DNA of 64,000 nucleotides, from positions 62,001-126,000 of the forward strand of contig JACPVX010000018.1 in assembly GCA_016191555.1 (NCBI GenBank), written 5' to 3'. This DNA is from Bacteroidota bacterium (GTDB lineage Bacteria; Bacteroidota; Bacteroidia; Cytophagales; Cyclobacteriaceae). The translations under genes were made by a program, and so were the position numbers. Below, one piece after another: positions 35,555-43,862 of the stretch. The notes beneath the pieces are model-generated. The model was not told the origin of the DNA. It did no database searches and worked only from the letters and a program-made list of their open reading frames with translations. Within the stretch, counting starts at the first letter, position 1. Each line of letters begins with the position of its first letter.

Positions 35555-36195
35555 TGGCTGTTACCATCCTAGACATTTCAAAGGTTTTCCCTAAAACCTA
35601 CTCCTATTACTTCTTCGATGCAAATTGCTGGGTAACTCAATTGCTATACACTAGCGGAACCCTTAATCAGGTGCAAAGAAATCAGCCGCAGAAATACGTC
35701 AATTTTTTTTCTAGTGTAATTACGGCTGCAACTTCTCATGGCAATAAACCAACTGCCAATAAACCAAAGATAATTGTTACAAGTCTTCTTATATCTGAGA
35801 TATTTAATGCTTACATGCATTTGAAGCACTCTGTTTATCAAAAAGTAAATCCAAACTGTAAAAAATTCAAGAAGGATTATAGGCCGACAACCGACTATGA
35901 AAAACAGACCAAGACTCTAATTTCTGACTTCGAAGCGTTCAAAGACTATGTCCTTATCGAATCGGACTACGTAAAAGAGATAGATCCATTTACGTTATTT
36001 CAATCGGTGTCATCAACTAATGATTTCAATGACGTTTTTCTTTATTTTCAATTAAGAGAGATAAAGAGAAATATAAATCCAATTGCCATTGTCACAGACG
36101 ACTCAGATTTCGTTTTTGAAGGAATTGATATAATCACTGCAAATACTACACTACTCGGCTTGAATAAAAACAAGAACTCTTCTCACAAAAAATAA
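35554..36195 (+). CDS. PIN-domain-like protein
   Basis: 213 aa. PIN-type acidic residues are in the usual order: YYFFDANCW (first Asp), SLLISEIFNAYM (Glu), FTLFQ (weak position) and AIVTDDSDFVFEGI (late Asp pair), followed by the ITANTTLLG strand. PIN domains are Mg-dependent RNases. The start overlaps the DUF4325 stop, making it the last gene of the seven-gene operon and a plausible effector. Confidence 0.7.
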   Translation: MAVTILDISKVFPKTYSYYFFDANCWVTQLLYTSGTLNQVQRNQPQKYVNFFSSVITAATSHGNKPTANKPKIIVTSLLISEIFNAYMHLKHSVYQKVNPNCKKFKKDYRPTTDYEKQTKTLISDFEAFKDYVLIESDYVKEIDPFTLFQSVSSTNDFNDVFLYFQLREIKRNINPIAIVTDDSDFVFEGIDIITANTTLLGLNKNKNSSHKK

Positions 36196-36406
36196 CAAGC
36201 AGCTTAATTCTCTATTCCCAACCACATTATTTAATCGCGATGCTAATCTAAATCCTAGATCGGACTGAGATAGTCTCTCGTGGTTATGAAAGAAGGCACT
36301 TTTAGTTGGTAGTATAAATTATTTTTTTCCAATTAATCGAGCTACATCTGGCCGGAGAATACATTTGATTTCGGAATCAAAAAATAATGAGAATAAGTAC
36401 TAAATA

Positions 36407-38335
36407 ATGAGAAATTCAGCAAGGAATTGGACGCTGGGTAACTTAAAGCTTGACGATATTAAATCGATTGTAAAACAAAGGTTCAATCCTGAGGTTTTCA
36501 AACCCGACGCTTATTGGATGATTTATTGGGTCGATCGATATTTCGTTGATGGCAAAAATAACCTTTTGTTCAATGCATTGGTTGTTGAGGTAAAATACTT
36601 CAACTTCCGGAATCTTGATTTTTCAAAAGCACAGATGGTGCAACTTCCTCTTAGATTGATTAGGATATTGCCCTCTGGAACAATTATAAAGGATGGTGTT
36701 GTTCTTTTCAAAGCGCAAAAGAATTATTTACGTAAGAGAACGATAACCATCAACTCTCTTACCCTAAACCATCTAGAACTTCATCAATGGAAAAATTATC
36801 GAGACCTTATGTATGCACTTGGTTTTGCAAAATTTGATAGAGTAAAAACAGCAGACTTAACAAAATTGACAGAATTCAGCCCGCGTTCAAGAATTTATGC
36901 ATTCGATATCAGCTTAACTTCTAGGCGATTTAATAAAGAGTACATTGTATTTCAAGATGCTGATCTTGCACGATTCTACTGGTTCACTTCAACTCGAATG
37001 ATGCAGGTGTTGCTCACCCCTGGAACAGTGTGCAAACATCAAAATCGATTATGGGTGCCAAGCTCAGTTGTTACCCCGACTATTGCAGATCGACATCATT
37101 ACTTGCATATTCGTGATCAGATGTATCTCAGAGATGCCCACGTTATTTCAAGAATCGCTTTTGACGATACTGCATCCCAGTCTGCTAAGCTCATATCAAC
37201 ATCAGTATTGAACCGAGAAATGGAAGGTGGGAATAATAGTTCATTTTATCCTAAAACGGCTTTCCCGTTCAAAGGGTCAAGTAAAATAAGCTTTTACTTG
37301 ATTGATCTGCGGATAGAGAAAACAAAGATAACTTTGGTTCTTGAAATGTCCAGTTGTTCAGTGGAATTGCCGTTTAAATCACTAAGGTACGATCGTGAGA
37401 CAGAAGAGGTTGTTGAAGATTTGACTAAGAAAACAAGTGGTGAAAAGAGAACTTTCATTAATAAACCAAAAGAAACAAAAAATACCAACGATAACGATCC
37501 TGAGGACGACTTTAAAGAAGGAACAGATTTTTCTAAATATGATCCCTTGTTTGACAAGGATAAGTTTGACGATGGACCAAAACCAACTTAACGATAGACA
37601 AGTAAAGAATGCAAAAATTATTGACCGAGGCCGGCGTTTTTCTTCTCTACCGGAAGACATTAAGCGTCAGAAGAGAATAAAACTTGTACCGCCGAAAAAA
37701 AATTACCGTCTATAATACGTAAGGTTGGGAATATCTCAACAAATGAAGGTACTACCAGCCAACCGGGTAGTACTGGCGAAGCCGTGGTGCCGGAAGAAAC
37801 CTCGGAAGACAAGGATAGAAAAGACAAAAAGGAGGGTAACCCTAAAAGTAAGGCTAGTTTGAGTTTATTTGTAAAGGAAATGGCAGCAGAGTTTAAAAAA
37901 AGAAGTGCTGCTGTTCGGTACCATAATTTTCATTCTGATTTTGGTGAAGAGTCATTTTGTGTTGTTATGCTGAGTCCTCCTGATGAATCGAAAAATCAGG
38001 AAAGGAAATTTGCAACTATAGACAATAGATCCCGGTGACTGATTCTTTTATACGTTGAATATAAAGGCTACAATTTTTTGCTTTGCGAGTTGGAGCCAAA
38101 GAACAAAACGCAGCAGACCTCCCTGAAAGTGTTAGTGAAGTTGAAGCCCACCGATAATTCCATGAGAATATCCAAGAAAGATGCAGAGATAGTCAGGTTG
38201 GCTGTAATCTCGTCATACGGTAAATTGACTTCTATTTCGAATTTTAAGACTTATAAATTCAATCATGGACATGGTACTGGCGCTCAATACGTGAACAAGA
38301 TTTTGAGTAAAATATGCCCAGCCGAGAAAGATTAG
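36407..38335 (+). pseudogene. TnsE-like gene, decayed
   Basis: Fragments in two frames together resemble the TnsE-like protein at 29279-31156. Part one (36407-37591) has FPFKGSSKISFYLI followed by SLRYDRETEEVVED, matching FPFEGKAELKICGTEI and IEYDRENSNL there. Part two begins with an ATG at 37572 in another frame (GRRFSSLPEDIKRQKR, matching DHRFLNAPNAVKKKR). After an A8 run at 37695-37702 the frame changes again to an acidic linker and KASLSLFVKEMAAEF. An in-frame TGA at 38036 then interrupts the C-terminal domain, which continues LILLYVEYKGYNFLLCEL to 38335. At least three lesions separate the pieces. Confidence 0.5.
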
Positions 38336-38555
38336 ATCATGCCGATAGAGATACTCGATATTTGACTAATTCCTTCCGAATTTCTTAGATAACTACCATT
38401 AAGCATCAAGAATCGGAGTACGGTGATATCTGTCTAGTTGGTAAATAGATAATCACTACAGGTATAAATAACAGAAGAACATAATATGTGATTTAATTAA
38501 GTGTAAATCATTTAGGAGCAGACTCTCCTCAAATGTCCTTCGATAAAATTCTAGC

Positions 38556-38939
38556 TTAATTAAAAGTAACTTTCGGTTCTGGTCTTGATTTGCAAATTTC
38601 ATTAATCAACCATATGGTACCAAAACCTAGGGCAGTATACGCAATACCTTTCCAAATTCTATTTGATGTTGATGCTGGCATCCCTTTTACGCCAAACTTT
38701 GAACGGACATATCTATTTGATCTGTTGCCTTTCTTCCGATTACAATGTGTATGTGCAACACGAAGATTAGAGAATCCATTATGACCTTTTTTGGACCGTG
38801 GTCTGACATGGTCAACTTCCCACCCATCAGGGTGAGAGTAGTCCCCGTAAGCATCAAATTTGATAGGTTGGTGGCAGAGATGGCAATCGCAACCGGTTTT
38901 CTCTGCAATAAAATTAAGTTCGCTATCTGTATATTTCAT
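38556..38939 (-). CDS. HNH endonuclease-like protein
   Basis: 127 aa. HNH core: a CDCHLC zinc knuckle at 17-22, the catalytic WEVDHVRPRSKKG around 40-52, a structural NL and the final HTHCNRKKG. A C-terminal hydrophobic helix (about 104-118, IAYTALGFGTIWLI) suggests a membrane anchor, unusual for HNH nucleases. It is the last gene of a five-gene minus-strand run headed by XRE. Confidence 0.85.
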   Translation of the reverse strand: MKYTDSELNFIAEKTGCDCHLCHQPIKFDAYGDYSHPDGWEVDHVRPRSKKGHNGFSNLRVAHTHCNRKKGNRSNRYVRSKFGVKGMPASTSNRIWKGIAYTALGFGTIWLINEICKSRPEPKVTFN

Positions 38940-38975
38940 TTCGAATCGATTAAGTTTTTTATTTTGTACTCAAAA

Positions 38976-39557
38976 TTAATTTCTGTATTTGAGAATTAAC
39001 TTTTCTACTTCCAATTCCTTTAATGAAATGCTTTTTTCAAGCACTGGTATTAGTCCAGGGTCATAGTTATACTTTTTGTAAACAGTATTACGCACCCATC
39101 GAATAAAAGAATCAAGAACAGCGTTTGGTTCAGTAAACCGATTCGCAATTAATAGTGAACCTCCAAAGAAAAGTAAACTTAGAATACTTGCTGCATTTAA
39201 AAGGGATGTCACGATATCCATTCCATTCGCATACAAAAGAAAGACAAAGGCAAAAAAGGCAATAATAAATATACCGATTACAATTTTGACATAGTTAGCG
39301 ATTTTCCTTTCAAGCATTGCTTCCATTTCTTTCGTGAGTTGCAGATCCTTTAACTCCATACTTATCTGATCGATAAGCTCGGACCATCGGTGAATGAACC
39401 TGGTTAATCTATTCTTCTTTTCTTTCTCTTGTTCTTTTATTTCGTTTCTGTCTTCTTTTTTCGAATCATTAATTGCCATAATTGCAATAGCGACAATCAT
39501 CAGGACCACTATTGCTATGATAACCCAGTCTGATTTTTTAAATCTTATCGTTTCCAT
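38976..39557 (-). CDS. Membrane protein of unknown function
   Basis: 193 aa. One N-terminal helix (about 12-30), a charged coiled-coil-like part rich in KE, then two hydrophobic helices (about 88-110 and 116-134) and a soluble tail. It starts 3 bp after the PIN gene on the same strand, so it belongs to the XRE-ImmA-PIN transcript. No family recognised. Confidence 0.6.
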   Translation of the reverse strand: METIRFKKSDWVIIAIVVLMIVAIAIMAINDSKKEDRNEIKEQEKEKKNRLTRFIHRWSELIDQISMELKDLQLTKEMEAMLERKIANYVKIVIGIFIIAFFAFVFLLYANGMDIVTSLLNAASILSLLFFGGSLLIANRFTEPNAVLDSFIRWVRNTVYKKYNYDPGLIPVLEKSISLKELEVEKLILKYRN

Positions 39558-39560
39558 TTC

Positions 39561-40115
39561 TCAGTAGTTTGTTTTCTTCATATCAAATTTATCTTTTATA
39601 AAATCTTCCACCTTATTATAATTCGGGAGACGGCCGCGCTGTGATTTAATTATGTGGATACTGTAGTCAGCCTCTGCTGCTGTTAGCTTCCCCTTGAGGA
39701 ACCCCACGGCTAAAATATCCATTGTAGTTAGATACTCGATTTCAAATTCCTTACAATATGGTTCAATGTCGCTCAGGTTGTTACTTGCAATTATATTTTT
39801 TTGAAACCTACATACTGCCATGCATGCGCTTTCACCTTTTCCTTTATCTTCTCTCTTTAATCGATTGTATTCAGTTAATATTTCACTACTTGATGTAGGA
39901 AACGTCATCTCCCTCAGGATACCAAGTTTGATTATAAATTCTAGTTGTGATGAAGCGAACGACTTCAGCTCCTCCATTACCACATCTAGAATTAGAACCC
40001 GGCCAGGGTATAATTCTTTAAGAAGACTCAATCTTTCTGCCCTAAAAAGATGAAAGATCACGTCGGCATCAATAAGTATCAGTTTTTCATGCTCTTCCGT
40101 TTTCATCGTCCGCAC
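39561..40115 (-). CDS. PIN-domain toxin-like protein
   Basis: 184 aa. PIN residues: LILIDADVIFHLF (first Asp near residue 18), VVMEELK (Glu), GKGESACMAV (second Glu) and IIASNNLSDI (late Asn/Asp). The start overlaps the ImmA-like gene by 29 bp. A PIN RNase coupled to an ImmA-XRE pair looks like a toxin controlled by a peptidase-regulated repressor. Confidence 0.78.
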   Translation of the reverse strand: MRTMKTEEHEKLILIDADVIFHLFRAERLSLLKELYPGRVLILDVVMEELKSFASSQLEFIIKLGILREMTFPTSSSEILTEYNRLKREDKGKGESACMAVCRFQKNIIASNNLSDIEPYCKEFEIEYLTTMDILAVGFLKGKLTAAEADYSIHIIKSQRGRLPNYNKVEDFIKDKFDMKKTNY

Positions 40116-40845
40116 TTTGATCTAATGGATTAAAACCTATCGCACCCATTAATTCGAGATAATGGGACTCTGAAATCTTATCTACTTCTAAAAGTTTGTT
40201 GGCAAGAACGCCGTAGTCGCCTATTATTTCATTTGCGTTGCCTCGTTCGTATAAATGCGTAGGGTAACCATTTTGCCTAGCTCCTTTCATTACTGTTTTT
40301 AGGTACTCGTCATACTTTGCCTGTTTAATGAATTCCAGATTGAAAAGTCTATACAGTAAAGCTCGGCGCGATACACTGTAGTAGTTCTCTATCTTAAGTA
40401 TGGTTTGTAGTGTAATGTCAGCCCCCCGTTTGAGTTCTTCATCAGGTATCATTTGTTTAATACCTTCTTCAGGTAACAATAGAAATGCAGCGAACAAATC
40501 TGCTCGATATTCTTCAGGGTCTTTCGCTCCATCGAAGATGCCGACAGAACATTTTTGTGATATGAAGTTTTCTTGAACGAAAAGATGGTATAACTCGTGA
40601 CCAATTGTGAAGTGCTGCTTGCCCAGACTCTGCTCACTATTAACCATGATAAAGCGGTTTTGGTCACTTGTCTTAAGTGCCATGCCTGAAAATGACTCTG
40701 ACAAAGGCTTAAATACTGTCAGTACATTATTTTTCAACAAAAGGCTTTTCAAGCGAATGGGTTCAGCACTGCTGAGCCCATTCAATTGCCTGAAAGCAAA
40801 GGCTTTTTTTTCAATCTCAAGCTCGATGGCTCTGTTCTTTCTCAT
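40087..40845 (-). CDS. ImmA/IrrE-family metallopeptidase
   Basis: 252 aa. Zinc-peptidase motif H83-E84-L-Y-H87 in IGHELYHLF, with the third ligand in the EEYRADLFAAFLLLPEE helix. In ImmA/IrrE pairs the peptidase cleaves the partner XRE repressor; here the XRE gene overlaps by 29 bp just upstream. The C-terminal 90 residues are a helical region of unknown role. Confidence 0.9.
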   Translation of the reverse strand: MRKNRAIELEIEKKAFAFRQLNGLSSAEPIRLKSLLLKNNVLTVFKPLSESFSGMALKTSDQNRFIMVNSEQSLGKQHFTIGHELYHLFVQENFISQKCSVGIFDGAKDPEEYRADLFAAFLLLPEEGIKQMIPDEELKRGADITLQTILKIENYYSVSRRALLYRLFNLEFIKQAKYDEYLKTVMKGARQNGYPTHLYERGNANEIIGDYGVLANKLLEVDKISESHYLELMGAIGFNPLDQSADDENGRA

Positions 40846-41182
40846 TGCTCAATCGTTTCAGTTTGAGATAATTTTTTACAACCTTCTGAAAGCTGCCTAT
40901 GCTTTGAAGGTCTGCTGCTGATAGCCCATCGGTGCGAAACGCGAAGGCAAATGATGCCTGTTGCTCGACTGATGGTTCTTCGGCAGTCAAATCAGCTACT
41001 TCCACGCAAAATAAATCAGCCAGTTTTTCGAGATGAATTAGGGGGATTTCTCGCTGAGCTGTTTCGTAGTAGCTGATTACCGGTCTGCTCACTCCTAGGT
41101 ACATTGCGGCCTCTTCTTGTGTGAGACCCCGTTTTTCACGCAATGCAGCTAGGTTTTTGCCGATAATAGTGTTGTAGTCCAT
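40817..41182 (-). CDS. XRE-family HTH repressor
   Basis: 121 aa. Cro/CI-type helix-turn-helix at about 8-60 (LAALREKRGLTQEEAAMYLG, then SRPVISYYE). The C-terminal half (AEEPSVEQQASFAFAFRTDGL) is the part an ImmA peptidase would cut. It heads the operon XRE-ImmA-PIN-membrane protein-HNH, and a palindrome lies about 20 bp before its start codon. Confidence 0.92.
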   Translation of the reverse strand: MDYNTIIGKNLAALREKRGLTQEEAAMYLGVSRPVISYYETAQREIPLIHLEKLADLFCVEVADLTAEEPSVEQQASFAFAFRTDGLSAADLQSIGSFQKVVKNYLKLKRLSNEKEQSHRA

Positions 41183-41199
41183 GGTTTTGGTTAGGTGGG

Positions 41200-41214
41200 G
41201 TTTTGTTACAAAAC
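41200..41214. promoter_or_regulatory. Palindromic operator candidate for XRE repressor
   Basis: GTTTTG-TTA-CAAAAC is a perfect 6-bp inverted repeat 18 bp upstream of the XRE start codon. A second, looser TTGTAAC..GTTACAA-like stretch lies nearby at about 41241-41262. Position and symmetry fit autoregulation by the XRE protein. Confidence 0.5.
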
Positions 41215-41396
41215 AACACCTATTTTATGTTTTATACAATATTTGTAACGTAAAATTACAGTTAAAAGTTCATTAAAGCGCTGATATTCAGTGCAAATAA
41301 TCTTTTTAATGATCGAAAATACATCCTAATAAAATTTGATTATCCCCTTTTAATTGTCCCGTTTAGAGCTCTATGCACGTCGATTATTTATTTTAT

Positions 41397-41975
41397 TCAA
41401 AAATCAAATTCATGAGCACTTAGATTGGGGATTTGAAATTTTAACAGACTATCTCTAAATAAATTCATGGAAAATGATAATGGCAGTATGCCATCCTCGT
41501 GGTATTGTTTAAAAAACCGGATCACCTGGCCGTGCGTAAAAATATACACCATTTCGCATTTTAGATTCCTTAATCGATTTATACAATTGATTACTCTCAT
41601 TGAGAACTGCTCATACGATTCTGCATCTGTGCCATGCACAAAATAAGGATCGCATTTTTCCCAGTACTCCAATACCAAAGGCGCACGTTCGTCTCCAGTT
41701 GTGTTTCTGCACATAGCAGGCGATAAATAAGTAAATTCATGAAGTGGCCATGTTTCGACTTTTGTAGCTGGAAATCTTTTCATAGTCGGCATCGCAGTTT
41801 GATCAGTTCTTAGGTAAGGCGTTACAATAATTAAATCTGGTTGTTGGGTGATCTTTTCCGCGAAATCAATTGCTTGTAGACGACCCAACTCGGTCAGCTC
41901 GATTGATGCTGGGTCAGAGGTTGTGACCCCTGCGTTCGCTTCACTTTCACCATGTCTGATCAAAGTCACCTTCAT
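41397..41975 (-). CDS. Histidine phosphatase superfamily protein
   Basis: 192 aa. Phosphohistidine motif LIRHGESEAN at residues 5-14; the later conserved His is in YIFTHGQVIRFF. The short form and the acidic insert resemble phosphatases such as SixA or broad-specificity members. It lies in the minus-strand island, 77 bp after the reverse transcriptase remnant, with no obvious functional link. Confidence 0.85.
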   Translation of the reverse strand: MKVTLIRHGESEANAGVTTSDPASIELTELGRLQAIDFAEKITQQPDLIIVTPYLRTDQTAMPTMKRFPATKVETWPLHEFTYLSPAMCRNTTGDERAPLVLEYWEKCDPYFVHGTDAESYEQFSMRVINCINRLRNLKCEMVYIFTHGQVIRFFKQYHEDGILPLSFSMNLFRDSLLKFQIPNLSAHEFDF

Positions 41976-42052
41976 TACGAAACATTTCTGAATTTATTCA
42001 AGTTCAATACTACTGCTCATGGAGTAGTAGTACTGATGATTCTTCCCTCAAG

Positions 42053-42727
42053 TTAAATGGGGTTTTTGTTTTCACGGGATACTATTTTTTTCCGTAAAAA
42101 AGCATGATAACTAAATGGAGCACCGAAGAATTTCAAATTTGACTTATTGAATATGTCAGGTTTTATTGTTGGATTGGTTAGTTTACTTAGTTTTTTCTTA
42201 AAGTCTTTAACAACTTTCGTTCGATTGGTATCAAGTATTCTTAGTTGCCTTAAAGCTGTTTTTGATCCGTTTAACGCTCTAAATCCATTAACCCAACATA
42301 ATGTTTGACTTCTCTCTTCGAAAATACTTATCCTTCCGACAGACATGCTTATAAGCCGCTGCTGCAGAGCAAATACCTGCTGCCTTTTTGATTTTTTAGA
42401 AGTTGCATTCAAGGAACTTTTATCCAGATTTAATGCTGTTAGAACTGTTTTACTTTCTTCTTTTTGTTTCTTCAATTCTTTTTTGATTGATTTCCATCGT
42501 ACACGTATTGATCCATCATACTTAATATTATACCCCACAAAAGATAACCATGGAACACAAGGTTCACCTTTACTTCGAGCTCCCCATTTGTATGGCTTCT
42601 TCGATTTCAATTTCTTACCCCAGAATTGCTTGGAGTATTCATCAAATGATTGAGGCTCGTGAATAAGGATTTTCAGTTCTTTGATCTTTGATTTGTAACG
42701 TTCAAGAGCATTCTCACCTAAGTCCAA
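42053..42727 (-). pseudogene. Reverse transcriptase, C-terminal part (gene broken)
   Basis: Frame starting with GENALERYKSKIKELKILIHEPQ, the helix that normally follows the YxDD motif in defence-type (UG/Abi-like) reverse transcriptases, then KKPYKWGARSKGE, PWLSFVGYNIKYDGSIRVR and a basic alpha-helical thumb/C-terminal domain. It overlaps the N-terminal fragment by 14 bp in another frame. It lacks its own palm catalytic site. Confidence 0.75.
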
Positions 42728-43655
42728 TCTCTTTTTGTTCCGGGTAAAAGCTAGTCAATAGCTCTTCTTCAACCCATTTAAAGTTACAACCAAGCAGTTT
42801 ATCTTTGAAATAGCCACTTTTATTTAAGGGATAAACATCTTTACTGAAACTGTAAGAGTCTAAGTATTGCTTAAAGAAAGTGACGGCGGTTGGATGTACT
42901 ATTACTTGATTCCGTTTCTGGAATTCATCAAACGCATTAAGTATTTCAATATGATTTAGGCAATCATAAAATTTTTGGATGTCGCACTCTGAAGCGTACA
43001 CATCTTCTGATTGATGCCTGGATCTATATTCGCATAGTTTAAGTATTGTATCATGATGGGTTACTGGAGATTTTTTCCCTTTCACAGACCTAAATGCATA
43101 TGAGCAATCTAAAAAATACGGATCAAACAAATCCGTAAGATATTTAGCGGTCTGACTAATTATTATTTTGTCTTCCAGATCATCGTAAAGTGAAATGGGT
43201 CTACATTCATTACATGAAGGCGTATTTTCCTTTAAAATGGCTACTATTTTTGGTTGTTTTATTGATTCTTTTGATGGATTGCTAATTCGTTCATTTATCC
43301 TTTTTAAAAATTCGTCGAGCTCTATATACCAATCTGGTTTGGTAGTGATATTGCTTTTTATTCTAAGTCCTTCAGTTTTTATCGTTTTATTAATTGCATA
43401 CTCTTGGAGCTTTTGAGAACTCGCGAATTTTGCTCTTTCGTCTTTGTTTGGCTTATACCATTTCCTTCTCGGTGGTAGCAGCTTTGTAATTTCATTTGGG
43501 GTTAAGCACTTCTTTTTAAAGTCTTCTATTGTTTTTTCAGACTTGCTGATATCAGCTAAGAGATGGGATTTATGACGATCTAGCGCAACTTTAGCTCTAT
43601 ACTTGCACAGTAGCTTTATGACATTTGCAGGTTGGAAATAATCTTCAAATTTCAT
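42714..43655 (-). pseudogene. Reverse transcriptase, N-terminal part (gene broken)
   Basis: 313 aa. RT motifs seen: an N-terminal extension, then CRPISLYDDLEDKIISQ (RT2-like block), DPYFLDCSYAFR and YASECDIQKFYDCLNH, the palm region with the first catalytic Asp. It then runs KEIGLR and stops, where the PQGG and YxDD motifs should follow. The rest of the protein appears in the next frame without those motifs, so roughly 80-90 codons have been deleted out of frame. Homology places it in the unknown-group/Abi RT types that act in phage defence, by general resemblance only. Confidence 0.8.
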
Positions 43656-43665
43656 AGCTTGAAAA

Positions 43666-43805
43666 TATGGAGTAGCTGATATTTAATAGTTCCAAATAAT
43701 TACATGTTCTTTATTAATCAGCGAAACCACCAGAACAAAGGTATTCTACTTATTTTGTAAGCACTCGCCTAGACTCAGGTGCAAGCACCCCTTAGCTACT
43801 CCATA
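43666..43805 (-). ncRNA. Candidate structured RNA upstream of reverse transcriptase
   Basis: A perfect 12-bp inverted repeat (TATGGAGTAGCT at 43666-43677; complement at 43794-43805) closes a 140-base segment whose last arm ends 10 bases before the RT start codon. Inside, GGTG-CTTG-CACC makes a short hairpin on the minus strand. An RT-adjacent RNA with paired ends is typical of retrons and of several defence RT systems. No coding frame fills the 207-bp spacer. Confidence 0.45.
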
Positions 43806-43862
43806 CTCCAATATAGTAAAAACAATTAAAAATTGTAGCAGGCTATTTCCAAATGATACTAA

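Noticed and set aside
37572-38335. Independent small genes downstream of 36407-37591
   Set aside because: The pieces line up in order with a single TnsE-like protein, so separate genes are less likely than one decayed gene.
42053-43805. Functional retron
   Set aside because: The reverse transcriptase lacks the YxDD segment, and its motifs fit unknown-group/Abi-type RTs at least as well as retron RTs; only the RNA layout is retron-like.
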